Assembly (NCBI GenBank): GCA_034521575.1
Contig: JAXHMJ010000003.1
Location: 248,001 to 312,000 of the forward strand
Reading direction: 5' to 3'
From: a candidate division KSB1 bacterium
Lineage (GTDB): Bacteria > Zhuqueibacterota > Zhuqueibacteria > Residuimicrobiales > Krinioviventaceae
DNA length: 64,000 nucleotides
Shown: piece by piece, positions 49,030 to 58,049 of the stretch
Numbering within the stretch: the stretch's first letter is position 1
How the letters are laid out: each line of letters opens with the position of its first letter
The notes under the pieces: model-generated
The model's input: only the letters and a program-made list of their open reading frames with translations
The model's database searches: none
What the model was told of the DNA's origin: nothing
Program-made: the position numbers and the translations under genes

Positions 49030-50190
49030 ATGAAACCGATTTTCATGATTTGTTGTGCGGTTTATATTGTGATTCAAGCCCATTCATTGTGCGCTCAGGG
49101 CTGGAGTGAACCTGTCAAACTGGGTCCCCCCATCAATGACGGCCGACATACACGCAGCCACCCGTTTCTTACGAGGGATGACTCGATGTTGTATTTCACG
49201 AGTTATGTTGGCGGTACCACGGACATTTTTTACTGTAAACGAAACGGAGATAAATGGGGAGCTGTACAATCCCTGCCGGATTATATCAACACCTCGGCGT
49301 CCGAGCATTCACCTTCTCTGACTGCGGACAATCGGACTCTGTACTTTGTACGCTGGACCACGTATAACAGTTGGGATATTTTTTACTCGGAGTGTAAAGA
49401 GGGGCAATGGGGCAGACCGCAGAATATCGGTCCGCCCATCAATACGCCGGGCATGGAGTTTGGCTGCTGTATTTCCAGCGGCGGGGATACTCTGGTTTTT
49501 GAAGGGCCGCATTACTGGGAAACCGTGTATCCCCCGGATCTCATGTATTCGGTCAAGACCGATACGGGCTGGTCATTTCCGACCTTATTTTTTGATTATT
49601 ATGATGGAAATCGCTCTTGGGAAAGCTACCCTTTTATTTCGTCAGATGGAAAAACCATTTGGTTCAGAGCTGATTATCATGTTGACTGGGGGCGGGATAT
49701 TATTTATTCCAGCTGGGATGGGGAAAAATGGAGCGCGCCGGAACCGGTCGGCCCCCCGGTCAATACGGAGCAGGCAGAAATGGCGCCCTGCCTCTCCTCT
49801 GACGGCCGGGAATTATATTTTGCGCGTATTTATGACCATGGGGATTCTATTCGATCCGAGGAGATATACCGATCAATCCGGCTGACCAATCGTGTGCAGT
49901 ACCAGCCAACACAAACACAGAAGATAGATCGCTGCCGGGTTTACCCGAATCCGTTTAATTCCAGGGTGATTTTGCAGACAATGTCCGGGAGATTTTCAAA
50001 CATCATTATTTATAATATAACAGGAAAGGAGGTCAAAAGATTTACTCAGCCGGGCGGGAACGAAAACAATACACTGGTCTGGAACGGAACAAATAATCAA
50101 GGAAATCCGGTACCCGCCGGAGTGTATCTTTGCCGTATAACACTGTCAGGCGGGGAAATGGAATGGGTTAAAACCATATTAATCAAATAG
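49030..50190 (+). CDS. Secreted PD40 propeller protein with C-terminal sorting domain
   Basis: 386 residues. Of two ATGs (49024, 49030), the second has GGAG at the right distance. Signal peptide to about residue 22 (SLCAQ). PD40-type blades follow: PFLTRDDSMLYFTSYVGG, SPSLTADNRTLYFVRW, YPFISSDGKTIWFRADY and APCLSSDGRELYFARIY, with GPPIN repeats between. The C-terminus is a sorting domain (CRVYPNPFNSRVILQTMSG, PAGVYLCRITLSG, final VKTILIK). Expected on the cell surface. It differs from the three tandem propellers upstream and has a more balanced base composition. Confidence 0.75.
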   Translation: MKPIFMICCAVYIVIQAHSLCAQGWSEPVKLGPPINDGRHTRSHPFLTRDDSMLYFTSYVGGTTDIFYCKRNGDKWGAVQSLPDYINTSASEHSPSLTADNRTLYFVRWTTYNSWDIFYSECKEGQWGRPQNIGPPINTPGMEFGCCISSGGDTLVFEGPHYWETVYPPDLMYSVKTDTGWSFPTLFFDYYDGNRSWESYPFISSDGKTIWFRADYHVDWGRDIIYSSWDGEKWSAPEPVGPPVNTEQAEMAPCLSSDGRELYFARIYDHGDSIRSEEIYRSIRLTNRVQYQPTQTQKIDRCRVYPNPFNSRVILQTMSGRFSNIIIYNITGKEVKRFTQPGGNENNTLVWNGTNNQGNPVPAGVYLCRITLSGGEMEWVKTILIK

Positions 50191-50202
50191 GGAGGATGAA
50201 TC

Positions 50203-50262
50203 ATGAATATTCGAATGTGTTGTGCGTTTCTTTTCATTCTGATGGAGGCTGATAAACAATGA
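50203..50262 (+). CDS. Possible 19-residue leader ORF overlapping the next start (ATGA)
   Basis: ATG 50203 follows a strong GGGAGGATGAATC ribosome binding site just after the previous stop. The frame MNIRMCCAFLFILMEADKQ ends in TGA overlapping the ATG of the next gene at 50259. It could be a coupling peptide or the remnant of a signal peptide from a lost gene. Confidence 0.3.
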   Translation: MNIRMCCAFLFILMEADKQ

Positions 50263-51215
50263 ATAACTATAATAAATTTCTATATTTGCTCAGAGGATTA
50301 GTGGTATTTACGAGTTCAAAGAAAAAAGCTATCATCAGATATAGTTTCACTTTCATTTTTTTTGTTTTGTGTAAAACCACGTATGGTCAAGACTATTTTC
50401 CATTAGAAATCGGAAACCGTTGGATTTATGAACGTACAGATATTAATGGATACGATATATATGAAATTACAGATACAGTTAGTATGAATGATAAAGATTA
50501 CTATTGCTTTTATGTACGAACAATTGGCTCTCCCTGGGGAGAGGAGACACATTTTGAATATTATCGTAAAGATTCTTTAAACCAGGTATGGATAAAAAGC
50601 TATACACCTCAAGATGAACACATTGTTTACAAGTTAAATGTTCCTCAAGGCGCTGTTTGGCATTATCATTTTAATGACTTTACATATAAATATACATTAA
50701 TGGATACGGGTGTGGTCATACATACACCTGCAGGATTATTTGAACATTGTTATTATTATAATACTTTAATTGAAGAAATTCATACAGATTTCAGAGATGT
50801 TCTCGCCCCTGATGTTGGACTTGTTCGGCGTATATCAGAGGGAGAAGGAGCAATATTGAAAGGTGCCTGCGTCAATGGAGCGATGTATGGAGATACAACC
50901 ATTACAAATGTGGAAACTGTCGAAGAAATTCCCTTTGTTGGTGAACTGTTAAATTATCCCAATCCCTTTAATATAAATACTACAATTAAATTTTCATTAA
51001 ACATAAAAATCCCACAAGATATCCGATTAACAATTTTTGATCTCACAGGAAAGGAGGTTATTAAACTATTTGATAATAAACAGAGAGCGGGGAATTATTC
51101 TGTTGTATGGGATGGGAAAAACAAATCCGGAAAGGAGGTGAGTAGCGGTGTCTATATATATAAATTGGCTGTTGGAAAATTTTTAGAATCTCGTAAACTC
51201 ATTGTAACAAAATAG
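50259..51215 (+). CDS. Secreted protein of unknown function with C-terminal sorting domain
   Basis: 318 residues. The N-terminus has a positively charged stretch and a hydrophobic segment ending about VLCKTTYGQ. A ~200-residue beta-rich domain follows (FPLEIGNRWIYERTDINGYD opening; repeated EHIVYKLNVPQGAVWHYHF), a pattern common in lone surface proteins of FCB bacteria that start with PL..GN.W.Y. The sorting domain has LLNYPNPFNINTTIKFSL, SSGVYIYKL and final KLIVTK. No enzyme motif is visible. Very AT-rich, like its neighbours. GGAGG upstream of the ATG. Confidence 0.65.
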   Translation: MNNYNKFLYLLRGLVVFTSSKKKAIIRYSFTFIFFVLCKTTYGQDYFPLEIGNRWIYERTDINGYDIYEITDTVSMNDKDYYCFYVRTIGSPWGEETHFEYYRKDSLNQVWIKSYTPQDEHIVYKLNVPQGAVWHYHFNDFTYKYTLMDTGVVIHTPAGLFEHCYYYNTLIEEIHTDFRDVLAPDVGLVRRISEGEGAILKGACVNGAMYGDTTITNVETVEEIPFVGELLNYPNPFNINTTIKFSLNIKIPQDIRLTIFDLTGKEVIKLFDNKQRAGNYSVVWDGKNKSGKEVSSGVYIYKLAVGKFLESRKLIVTK

Positions 51216-51235
51216 TTAAAATGGAGGATATAGCA

Positions 51236-54160
51236 ATGATGATTCAGACAATTAAAATCACTATGATAGGATGGATGCTGATTCTGTTTATAGTCCCTTC
51301 TACTTTTGCAACTGAACAGGCAAGATGTGTTCACTATCAGGATGGATTATCAAAGTTAGGTTCAAGTCAATCTATTCCACCAACAACATCGAATGTATAT
51401 GCATTGAATATATATGTTTCCTTTCCAAATCATCCGGATAAGCATGAACTTCCAAATTACTGTTCTGATATTGAAGCCTCTATTCAGAATTTTTTTGAAG
51501 AAATGTCTTACAATCAACATCATGTACATTTGAATACCGCTATCAGACCTTCACCTAATGAGAATAAATGCTATATAGCTGATCATAATCGATCTTATTA
51601 CGAATGTTGTTTTAAAGATTACTGTACTGGTACTCAGGGCTTGGCTGATCTTAATACGGAGATATTTTGGAAAGTATATAATGATGATCCTACTGCTTTT
51701 AATAATGTTGACATAGTTTTTGTCAATTTAAGTCCCGACATATTTACACATCATTCTGCGGTTTCAACTCTAGGAGGCCATACCTTTCCACATTACACAG
51801 GACCAGGTACTACCCAAGCATTTGAAGATAAAGATATGCTTGAGTGGTCCATTGCTCATGAGTATGGTCATCAATTGGGTCTAGGTCATCCGCCTGATAA
51901 TTCTGATAGACGGTATTATGGTATGTATGCTTTAATGTTTAATATAATGCAAAAAAATTCACAAGGTGTGGGAGGAGCAAACCCTATCTGTACTGAGAAT
52001 TTATGTAACGAGTTGGGTTGGATTTCCGGAAGTAGGTATGTTGATGTTAATTCCTCGCTATTCAATCAGGAAATAAAAGATATCCGAACGAGTGATGGTA
52101 AATTGTTCAAAGTCCCGATCAACGCATCAGAGTATTTTTTAATATCGAACCACCAGAGAACAGGGTTTGATGCCCTTTATGAAGGAACAGGATTATTAAT
52201 TTGGCATATCCGTGGTGATTTTGATATTGAATGTGCAAACGGCAGATATACAGGTTTAACGCCGGACCCTGTTTCCGGAACCGATTTGCTTGACCAGCTG
52301 GTCACAACTTATAATGGTAGTTCTGATGATTTTTACAATGGTGCATCTATTCAACACTTTTCAGATGTAACAAATCCGAGTTCAAGTGGATATATAAGCA
52401 GTAATAGAACCTCTAATCAAAATGTTATTACTCATAAGGCTGTCGTTAATATTCACCAAAAGCCAAATGACACAGATATCATTATGGCAGATTTTATCAC
52501 CAATTACTGGTCCGGCGCCCTGACCAGCAACACCACCTGGACATCCGCCAACAGTCCATATTATATCGGCGGAGATATCACAGTGGAATCCGGAGTGACA
52601 TTAACCCTATCCTCAGGCGTTCAGGTCATCTTTTTAGAGGGTGATGATCAGTCCGGAGGCGCATCATCTTCCAAATGCGAACTCATTGTCAACGGCACGC
52701 TCGATGCCCAGGGCACTTCCGCTAACCCTGTTGAATTTACCTGTAACACGGGTTATTGGTACGGAATTCGGTTTGTCAACGCGGATAACAACAGTGAGTT
52801 GTCTTATTGTGAAATCAGCAAGGCGGATTATGGTGTTTATGTGGAATCCTGTTCACCTGAAATTTCATATTGTTACATCCATGACAACACCAATGGCATC
52901 AATATCTATAACAGCGGCTCTCCCTTGCTGCTCAACAATACCATCAGCGACAATGGCACCGGGGTGCAGTGTTTTTATTACGGTGAACCGGATTTTGTGC
53001 AAACCGGAACCAGCGGATTGAATCTGATCAAAGACAATACCGGCGATAACGGCATCATTTTGGGTGTATACAGCGACGGCAGACTCGGAGACGCTGCCCA
53101 GGCCGGGTACAATACGGTCAAAAACAGCACACCCTATGATGTTTTGTTGCTGCACTGGTCCTCTGCCGATGCCCGGAGTTGTTACTGGGGCGCATATCCG
53201 CCCAATGCTTCGCAGTTTAGTGTCGGCAGCGGCTGTTCTCTGGACCGGTCCTCTCCTCTTTCTTCTCAACCTCCGGGCAGCGGTTCTCCGCTTTCAAAAA
53301 GCGCAGCCGGTCAGCAATATGTGGATGAGTTTGACCCGAAACATATTGATCCGGACGATCCCAAATCTCTTTGGCAGTACGCCCGGTACGTGCGTTACCA
53401 CGATCAGGACCCGGATCAGGCTCTGGACATCAACCAACAGATCATCAAGCGGTTTCCGTCGTCGGTTTATGCGCGCAAGGCGTTGTGCCAGGTGTTTCAT
53501 ATCTCGGACAAGCACAATATCCCGGGGATGTCATCCTGGTTCAAAACACTGCGTTCGAAAAATCTGCCGCTGGAGACGCGCGCCGTGGTTCACGATTTGT
53601 CTGTGATCCGGGCGATCAAGGATCGCGATTACAAAGCCGCGGAGAGTCTGTGTCGAAAGGCCTTGCAGGATCTTACGGGCAGCGGATACGAACCCTTCAC
53701 GTTGTACCAGCTGACGCAGCTGTACCGGTGTTTTTTGCCGGACGCGCAAAAAGCCGACAGGTATCTGAATCAGCTCACACAGCGCTATCCGGAACACCGG
53801 TTGACGGCACTGGCGCGTGGCGACGGGGAAGCATATGCGACCAATCCGGAGTTGAGCAAACCGGTGGCTCAGACCATCACCGAGGCCAGTCTGCATCCGG
53901 CGCACCCGAACCCGTTCAATCCGGCCACTACGATCTCGTATCAACTGCCGGAAGCGGCGCACGTGACGCTCAAGGTCTATGACCTGCGCGGCCGCGAGAT
54001 CGCGACGCTGGTGGACGCGGAAAAAGATGCCGGATTCAGGGAGATTCGCTGGAACGGCCGTGATGCGCTTGGGCAGTCTGCTGCCAGCGGTGTGTATTTC
54101 TATCATTTGAGAACATCGAGCGGCTACACGAAATCCTGCAAAATGGTATTGATCAAATGA
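51236..54160 (+). CDS. Secreted zinc metalloprotease (M6-like) fused to beta-helix, TPR-like region and sorting domain; chimeric composition
   Basis: About 974 residues. ATG 51236 has GGAGG upstream (51221 is less likely). Signal peptide to about FATEQ. The protease domain has zinc site H208-E-Y-G-H212 in WSIAHEYGHQLGLGHPP and the M6-type WHIRGD segment. From about residue 425, SGALTSNTTWTSANSPYYIG and SYCEISKADYGVYVESCSPE mark a right-handed beta-helix (NosD-like), then a helical repeat region (~715-885) and the sorting domain (HPAHPNPFNPATTISYQLP; final KMVLIK). The first 1.27 kb is AT-rich like the upstream island; after about 52500 codon use turns GC-rich like the main genome. This suggests domain replacement by recombination. 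Confidence 0.8.
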   Translation: MMIQTIKITMIGWMLILFIVPSTFATEQARCVHYQDGLSKLGSSQSIPPTTSNVYALNIYVSFPNHPDKHELPNYCSDIEASIQNFFEEMSYNQHHVHLNTAIRPSPNENKCYIADHNRSYYECCFKDYCTGTQGLADLNTEIFWKVYNDDPTAFNNVDIVFVNLSPDIFTHHSAVSTLGGHTFPHYTGPGTTQAFEDKDMLEWSIAHEYGHQLGLGHPPDNSDRRYYGMYALMFNIMQKNSQGVGGANPICTENLCNELGWISGSRYVDVNSSLFNQEIKDIRTSDGKLFKVPINASEYFLISNHQRTGFDALYEGTGLLIWHIRGDFDIECANGRYTGLTPDPVSGTDLLDQLVTTYNGSSDDFYNGASIQHFSDVTNPSSSGYISSNRTSNQNVITHKAVVNIHQKPNDTDIIMADFITNYWSGALTSNTTWTSANSPYYIGGDITVESGVTLTLSSGVQVIFLEGDDQSGGASSSKCELIVNGTLDAQGTSANPVEFTCNTGYWYGIRFVNADNNSELSYCEISKADYGVYVESCSPEISYCYIHDNTNGINIYNSGSPLLLNNTISDNGTGVQCFYYGEPDFVQTGTSGLNLIKDNTGDNGIILGVYSDGRLGDAAQAGYNTVKNSTPYDVLLLHWSSADARSCYWGAYPPNASQFSVGSGCSLDRSSPLSSQPPGSGSPLSKSAAGQQYVDEFDPKHIDPDDPKSLWQYARYVRYHDQDPDQALDINQQIIKRFPSSVYARKALCQVFHISDKHNIPGMSSWFKTLRSKNLPLETRAVVHDLSVIRAIKDRDYKAAESLCRKALQDLTGSGYEPFTLYQLTQLYRCFLPDAQKADRYLNQLTQRYPEHRLTALARGDGEAYATNPELSKPVAQTITEASLHPAHPNPFNPATTISYQLPEAAHVTLKVYDLRGREIATLVDAEKDAGFREIRWNGRDALGQSAASGVYFYHLRTSSGYTKSCKMVLIK

Positions 54161-54505
54161 ATCGTTGCTCCGGCCGGGCACCAAGTGCCGGGCGGAGTGT
54201 TGTCATTTGCGGGCATGTACATGCATTCTCCGATCCGGTCTAAAAATCATCTCTACTCAAACTCTTTGCTGCCCCGCAGCCTTTCATTGGACCGGATGAC
54301 AGGATTGACAGGATTCTTTCCATCGTTCCGCCAGTCTCTTGTGGAATGCAGCCCGGACACTCTGTGTCCAGTGTCCGTCCTCTCCGGGATCGCCTCGCGG
54401 TAGGACGGGACGAACCCCCGCACAATCCCGTGTCGCCGTTTGTATACGGCGGTTATTTCTTATAGAGGCAATCCTAACGGTAACAGAATTCTATATTCAA
54501 TTTTT
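54161..54505. repeat. Intergenic region carrying repeat A copy 2 and a decayed palindrome
   Basis: Convergent gap between the protease and pgl genes. 54265-54380 is a full copy of repeat A (CTGCCCCGCAGCCTTTCATT, GGACCGGATGACAGGATTGA, GGAATGCAGCCCGGACACTC). Next, about 54395-54425, GACGAACCCCCGCACAATCC recalls the palindrome cluster at 44437-44460. No gene is visible. Confidence 0.65.
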
Positions 54506-55219
54506 TTATCGCAACTCTGTCGCCGCATCCTGATCTAAAAACCATATCAGGTTTCCAGAATGCGGTTTGACCTGTGCAGCCGGATAGCGGCTGTCGGGAT
54601 TTTCCAGCACATCGGCGAGTACCTCCGCTTTGTTGGCGCCGCTGACCAGAAACAGAATATGGCGGGCCTGATTCAGCAGGGGGTAGGTAAAGGTCAATCG
54701 CCAGGCCTCTTTGGATTTCACGTAATTGGCCGCCACCCAGCGTCGGGTTTCGTTCAGAGCCTTGGTGCCGGGGAAGAGAGAGGCGGTATGTCCGTCATCC
54801 CCCATGCCCAGCAGGATCAAATCAAAGGCGGGCGGCGCCTGCTGCGGCAATATGCGGCGCAGGCTCAGTTCATACTGTGCGGCGGCGGCCTGCGGCTGCA
54901 GAAACGTGGGCGGTGTAAAAATGGTGTTGGGCACAACCGACAACGGGTGCAGCAGGTTTTCCAGGGCCATGCCCGCATTGCTGTCCGGGTCATGCAGCGG
55001 CACCATGCGCTCATCGCTCCAGAAAAAACGCACCGCGTTCCAGTCCAGCGCGTCGGTATGCTGGAGGTGTTTGTACACCACTTTGGGCGTTGATCCGCCG
55101 GACAGGGCGATGTTGGCAAATCCGCGCTGCTGCAGGGCGGATTTGAGAACCCGGGTTATATAGTCAGCAGCTTGAGCGCCCAGTTGGTCTTTGCTTTCCG
55201 CTATCATTTTGTCAGTCAT
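54506..55219 (-). CDS. pgl: 6-phosphogluconolactonase
   Basis: 237 residues, the normal size. N-terminal NIALSGGSTPKVVYKHL and FFWSDERMVPLHDPDSN are the sugar-phosphate binding signatures of the DevB/SOL type, and LILLGMGDDGHTASLFPGT is the central family motif. The enzyme hydrolyses 6-phosphogluconolactone to 6-phosphogluconate, the second step of the oxidative pentose phosphate pathway. Last gene of a zwf-opcA-pgl operon: its ATG at 55219 overlaps the opcA stop by four bases. Confidence 0.93.
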   Translation of the reverse strand: MTDKMIAESKDQLGAQAADYITRVLKSALQQRGFANIALSGGSTPKVVYKHLQHTDALDWNAVRFFWSDERMVPLHDPDSNAGMALENLLHPLSVVPNTIFTPPTFLQPQAAAAQYELSLRRILPQQAPPAFDLILLGMGDDGHTASLFPGTKALNETRRWVAANYVKSKEAWRLTFTYPLLNQARHILFLVSGANKAEVLADVLENPDSRYPAAQVKPHSGNLIWFLDQDAATELR

Positions 55220-56286
55220 TCAAACTCTCCGAATTTGGCAAACCATTCGATGCTTTCAAGAAAAACCGAATCGGCATGTAGAAAATCCAGTTCATCACAG
55301 AGCAGTTTTCCCGGTTCTGTGTCAATATCCAGTGTCTTTTCACCGAGCGGATCGCGAATTACCAGTTTTCCCGGCTCGCCGCGTTCAATCTCGCAGTACA
55401 TCTCCGGTTTATCCTGATCAAATGCAAAGGAGACCCGGGCAAGCGCCCCGTCCGGTTTTCCGGAACGCAGCGTATGCGACACCTTGATGTCTTGAAAAAC
55501 ATAACTGTTCTCAGGATCTTTTTTTACAGACGGCCACTGAAGACGCGAGGCAAGCCATGCGGTGAACAGCAGGGCCGGGATCGATCTGTGTTTGCCGTAA
55601 CTTTCAATTTTTATTTTTTTTATATGGTTCAATTTTTCAATGGCCTCCGGTGCATCGAAACACTGAGCAGCCGCTTCGCGCCAGGGCGTCAGTTCCGCCC
55701 ATAACAGGTCACTGATCGCCGTATGGGGGGTGTGTTCCCGGATCAATTGAAGCAGTGGTAAAAGATCTTTTTGCTGATCTACAAATCGGGGCAGATTAAG
55801 GATCAGCCGGTCCGGGATCTGCAGCAGCGGCTTGATCTCACAGGCCTGCAGTAGATCGCTGTCCAGGGTTGCCAGAAAACTCGGCAAGTCTGGGATCAGC
55901 AGCGGCAGTACCGCGCCGCGGATATGTCCGCAGCTTTCCGGTCCGGTGTATAGAATGATCTGTTCACAGCAGATTTGCCGGCCGCCGGAACGCGGCGGCT
56001 GACAAAATGCAGAGATTGTCGACTCTATATGTTCGGATTTATTATCCGGATCAAAATACAAAAGGATAATCCGGCTGGGATGATGTTCGATGATATGCGG
56101 CACCAGGTTCTGTGCTTCTTTGAATTGTTCGTTGGATTGCACCAAAAGAATCAGATTCAAAGTGGTGGATCGAATCACCGCGTGATTGCTCTCGGTGCTG
56201 GCAATTTGCTGCCAGAATTTCATCAATTCCTGTTCGATGTGCGGCAAATCGACCGGGTAGCCGGGTATGTGAGAAATGCTCGTCAT
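55216..56286 (-). CDS. opcA: Glucose-6-phosphate dehydrogenase assembly protein OpcA
   Basis: About 356 residues. The N-terminal half has LNLILLVQSNEQFKEAQNLV and HPSRIILLYFDPDNK, followed by ICCEQIILYTGPESCGHIRG, VLPLLIPDLPSFLATL and a LWAELTPWREAAAQCF segment, the order found in OpcA of cyanobacteria and actinobacteria. OpcA activates and assembles glucose-6-phosphate dehydrogenase. The start at 56286 overlaps the zwf stop as ATGA and has GGAGG five bases away; the ATG at 56298 lies inside zwf and lacks such a site. Genes on both sides are the two enzymes of the same pathway, which confirms the call. Confidence 0.9.
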   Translation of the reverse strand: MTSISHIPGYPVDLPHIEQELMKFWQQIASTESNHAVIRSTTLNLILLVQSNEQFKEAQNLVPHIIEHHPSRIILLYFDPDNKSEHIESTISAFCQPPRSGGRQICCEQIILYTGPESCGHIRGAVLPLLIPDLPSFLATLDSDLLQACEIKPLLQIPDRLILNLPRFVDQQKDLLPLLQLIREHTPHTAISDLLWAELTPWREAAAQCFDAPEAIEKLNHIKKIKIESYGKHRSIPALLFTAWLASRLQWPSVKKDPENSYVFQDIKVSHTLRSGKPDGALARVSFAFDQDKPEMYCEIERGEPGKLVIRDPLGEKTLDIDTEPGKLLCDELDFLHADSVFLESIEWFAKFGEFE

Positions 56287-57803
56287 AAAATCCTCCATTT
56301 GTGATGCGGCTGGACAAGCAGTGTATCGCTTTTTTTCGGTCCCCAGGCGCCGGCCGGATAGGTCGGCAGGTCCTGTTGTTGTTGCGCCCAGCGCTGCAGC
56401 AGGGGGGTTACAATGGCCCAGGCGGTTTCGCTTTCATCGGCTCGAGTGAACAGGGTGGAATCTCCCAATACGGCATCCAGCAGCAGACGCTCGTACGCTT
56501 CCGGTACTTTGTGTCCGAAGCTGGACCCATAGCGGAAATCCATGGCCACCGGCCGGATGATGCGGTCATGTCCCGGCACTTTGGAGGCGAATTTCAGAGA
56601 AATGCCTTCATCCGGCTGGATGTTCAGGGCTAAAATGTTATTGGAACTGGTTTCGGATGCAGCTTTGCCGAAAATCTGCATGGGCGCCTGTCTGAATGCA
56701 ATGGCGATTTCGGTAACGCGCTTGGGCAGACGTTTGCCGGTGCGCAGATAAAACGGGACCCCGGCCCAGCGCCAGTTGTTGAGCCTGAGCCGCATGGCGA
56801 CAAAGGTTTCAGTTTGCGACTCATCCGGAATGTCCTCCTCCTGTTTAAACCCGGGCACGGATTCGCCCCACAGTGAGCCTTTGGTGTATTGGCCTCGCAC
56901 GACTTGTTCGTCCACTTGTTCGGCTGAAAAAATCTCGACAGCTCGCAGTACCTTGACCTTTTCATCGCGTACCGCATCGGCGTCAAATGAGGCCGGCGGT
57001 TCCATACCGACCAGACACAACAACTGCAACATGTGGTTCTGTACAATATCGCGCAGGATACCGGTTTCCTGGTAAAAGCGGCCGCGTCCCTCCATGCCGA
57101 TACTTTCGGCCACGGTGATCTGGACATAATCGACATACCGGCGGTTCCAGATGGGTTCGAATATGCCGTTGGCAAACCGGAACACCAGCAGATTCTGAAC
57201 CGTTTCTTTGCCCAGATAATGGTCGATGCGGTAGATCTGTCTTTCATGGAAAACCTGTCGAATCACCCGGTCCAGTGTCTGGGCGCTGGCCAGATCGTGT
57301 CCGAACGGCTTTTCAATGATCACCCGCCGCCATCCCTGCTCTTCAGAGGCGAATCCGGCTCTGCCCAGATTTTTAATAATGGTTTCATAATGCGAGGGAG
57401 GCGTGGCCAGATAAAAGAGGATGTTTTTTGAAAAGACAGGATCTGTATTTTTGTCAAGATAGACGGAAAAATCTTTCATATCCCCGGGGGTTGTAAATGC
57501 AGCTTTGAAATAGTGGATGCGTTGAAGAAAATTCTGCACGCTTTCATCCGACCAGTCGGATTCATCCAGGTGTTTCTGCATCTCTTGTCTCAGTTCTTCC
57601 CGGTATTCCGCGGTTGATTTGGGCCGCCTGGCAAATGCAATGATTTTCAAGTCCGGAGAAAACAAATTTTGTTTATACAATCTATAAAGTGACGGTATCA
57701 GCTTACGCCGGGTTAAATCACCGGTGGCGCCGAATATGACCAGCGTGGCCGGACCCGGCACTCGGGTCATTCTCATTCCATCCCGCAACGGATTTTTTTT
57801 CAT
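56283..57803 (-). CDS. zwf: Glucose-6-phosphate 1-dehydrogenase
   Basis: 506 residues, family length. The NADP-binding loop is VIFGATGDLTRRKLIPSLY. The active-site signature is IYRIDHYLGKETVQNLLVFR, with the catalytic His-Tyr-Leu-Gly-Lys. EPIWNRRYVDYVQITVAE, FYLRTGKRLPKRVTEIAI and YERLLLDAVLGDSTLFTR are also typical. It oxidises glucose 6-phosphate to 6-phosphogluconolactone. First gene of the operon; the ATG at 57803 has GAGG upstream. The 246 bases between it and the divergent kinase gene (57804-58049) are AT-rich and must contain both promoters. Confidence 0.95.
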   Translation of the reverse strand: MKKNPLRDGMRMTRVPGPATLVIFGATGDLTRRKLIPSLYRLYKQNLFSPDLKIIAFARRPKSTAEYREELRQEMQKHLDESDWSDESVQNFLQRIHYFKAAFTTPGDMKDFSVYLDKNTDPVFSKNILFYLATPPSHYETIIKNLGRAGFASEEQGWRRVIIEKPFGHDLASAQTLDRVIRQVFHERQIYRIDHYLGKETVQNLLVFRFANGIFEPIWNRRYVDYVQITVAESIGMEGRGRFYQETGILRDIVQNHMLQLLCLVGMEPPASFDADAVRDEKVKVLRAVEIFSAEQVDEQVVRGQYTKGSLWGESVPGFKQEEDIPDESQTETFVAMRLRLNNWRWAGVPFYLRTGKRLPKRVTEIAIAFRQAPMQIFGKAASETSSNNILALNIQPDEGISLKFASKVPGHDRIIRPVAMDFRYGSSFGHKVPEAYERLLLDAVLGDSTLFTRADESETAWAIVTPLLQRWAQQQQDLPTYPAGAWGPKKSDTLLVQPHHKWRIL

Positions 57804-58049
57804 AATGCCTCGTCATTTTTTTGTTTTTTATAACACAATTCATCCTGCAGAGATTCCGTGTACTGATTATTTGTCCGGTTTATTAAAAAAAGGAATTATA
57901 ACAACAACTTGTCAATTGATTCATTAAAAAAATTGTTGCTTTAACTGGACACTATTATTATATTGAGAAACCAAATGAAAGAAATGGGTGTACATGTATC
58001 TTGTTTTAATCGACATATATCAATATAATCCGTCAAAAAGGGGCGTGGG

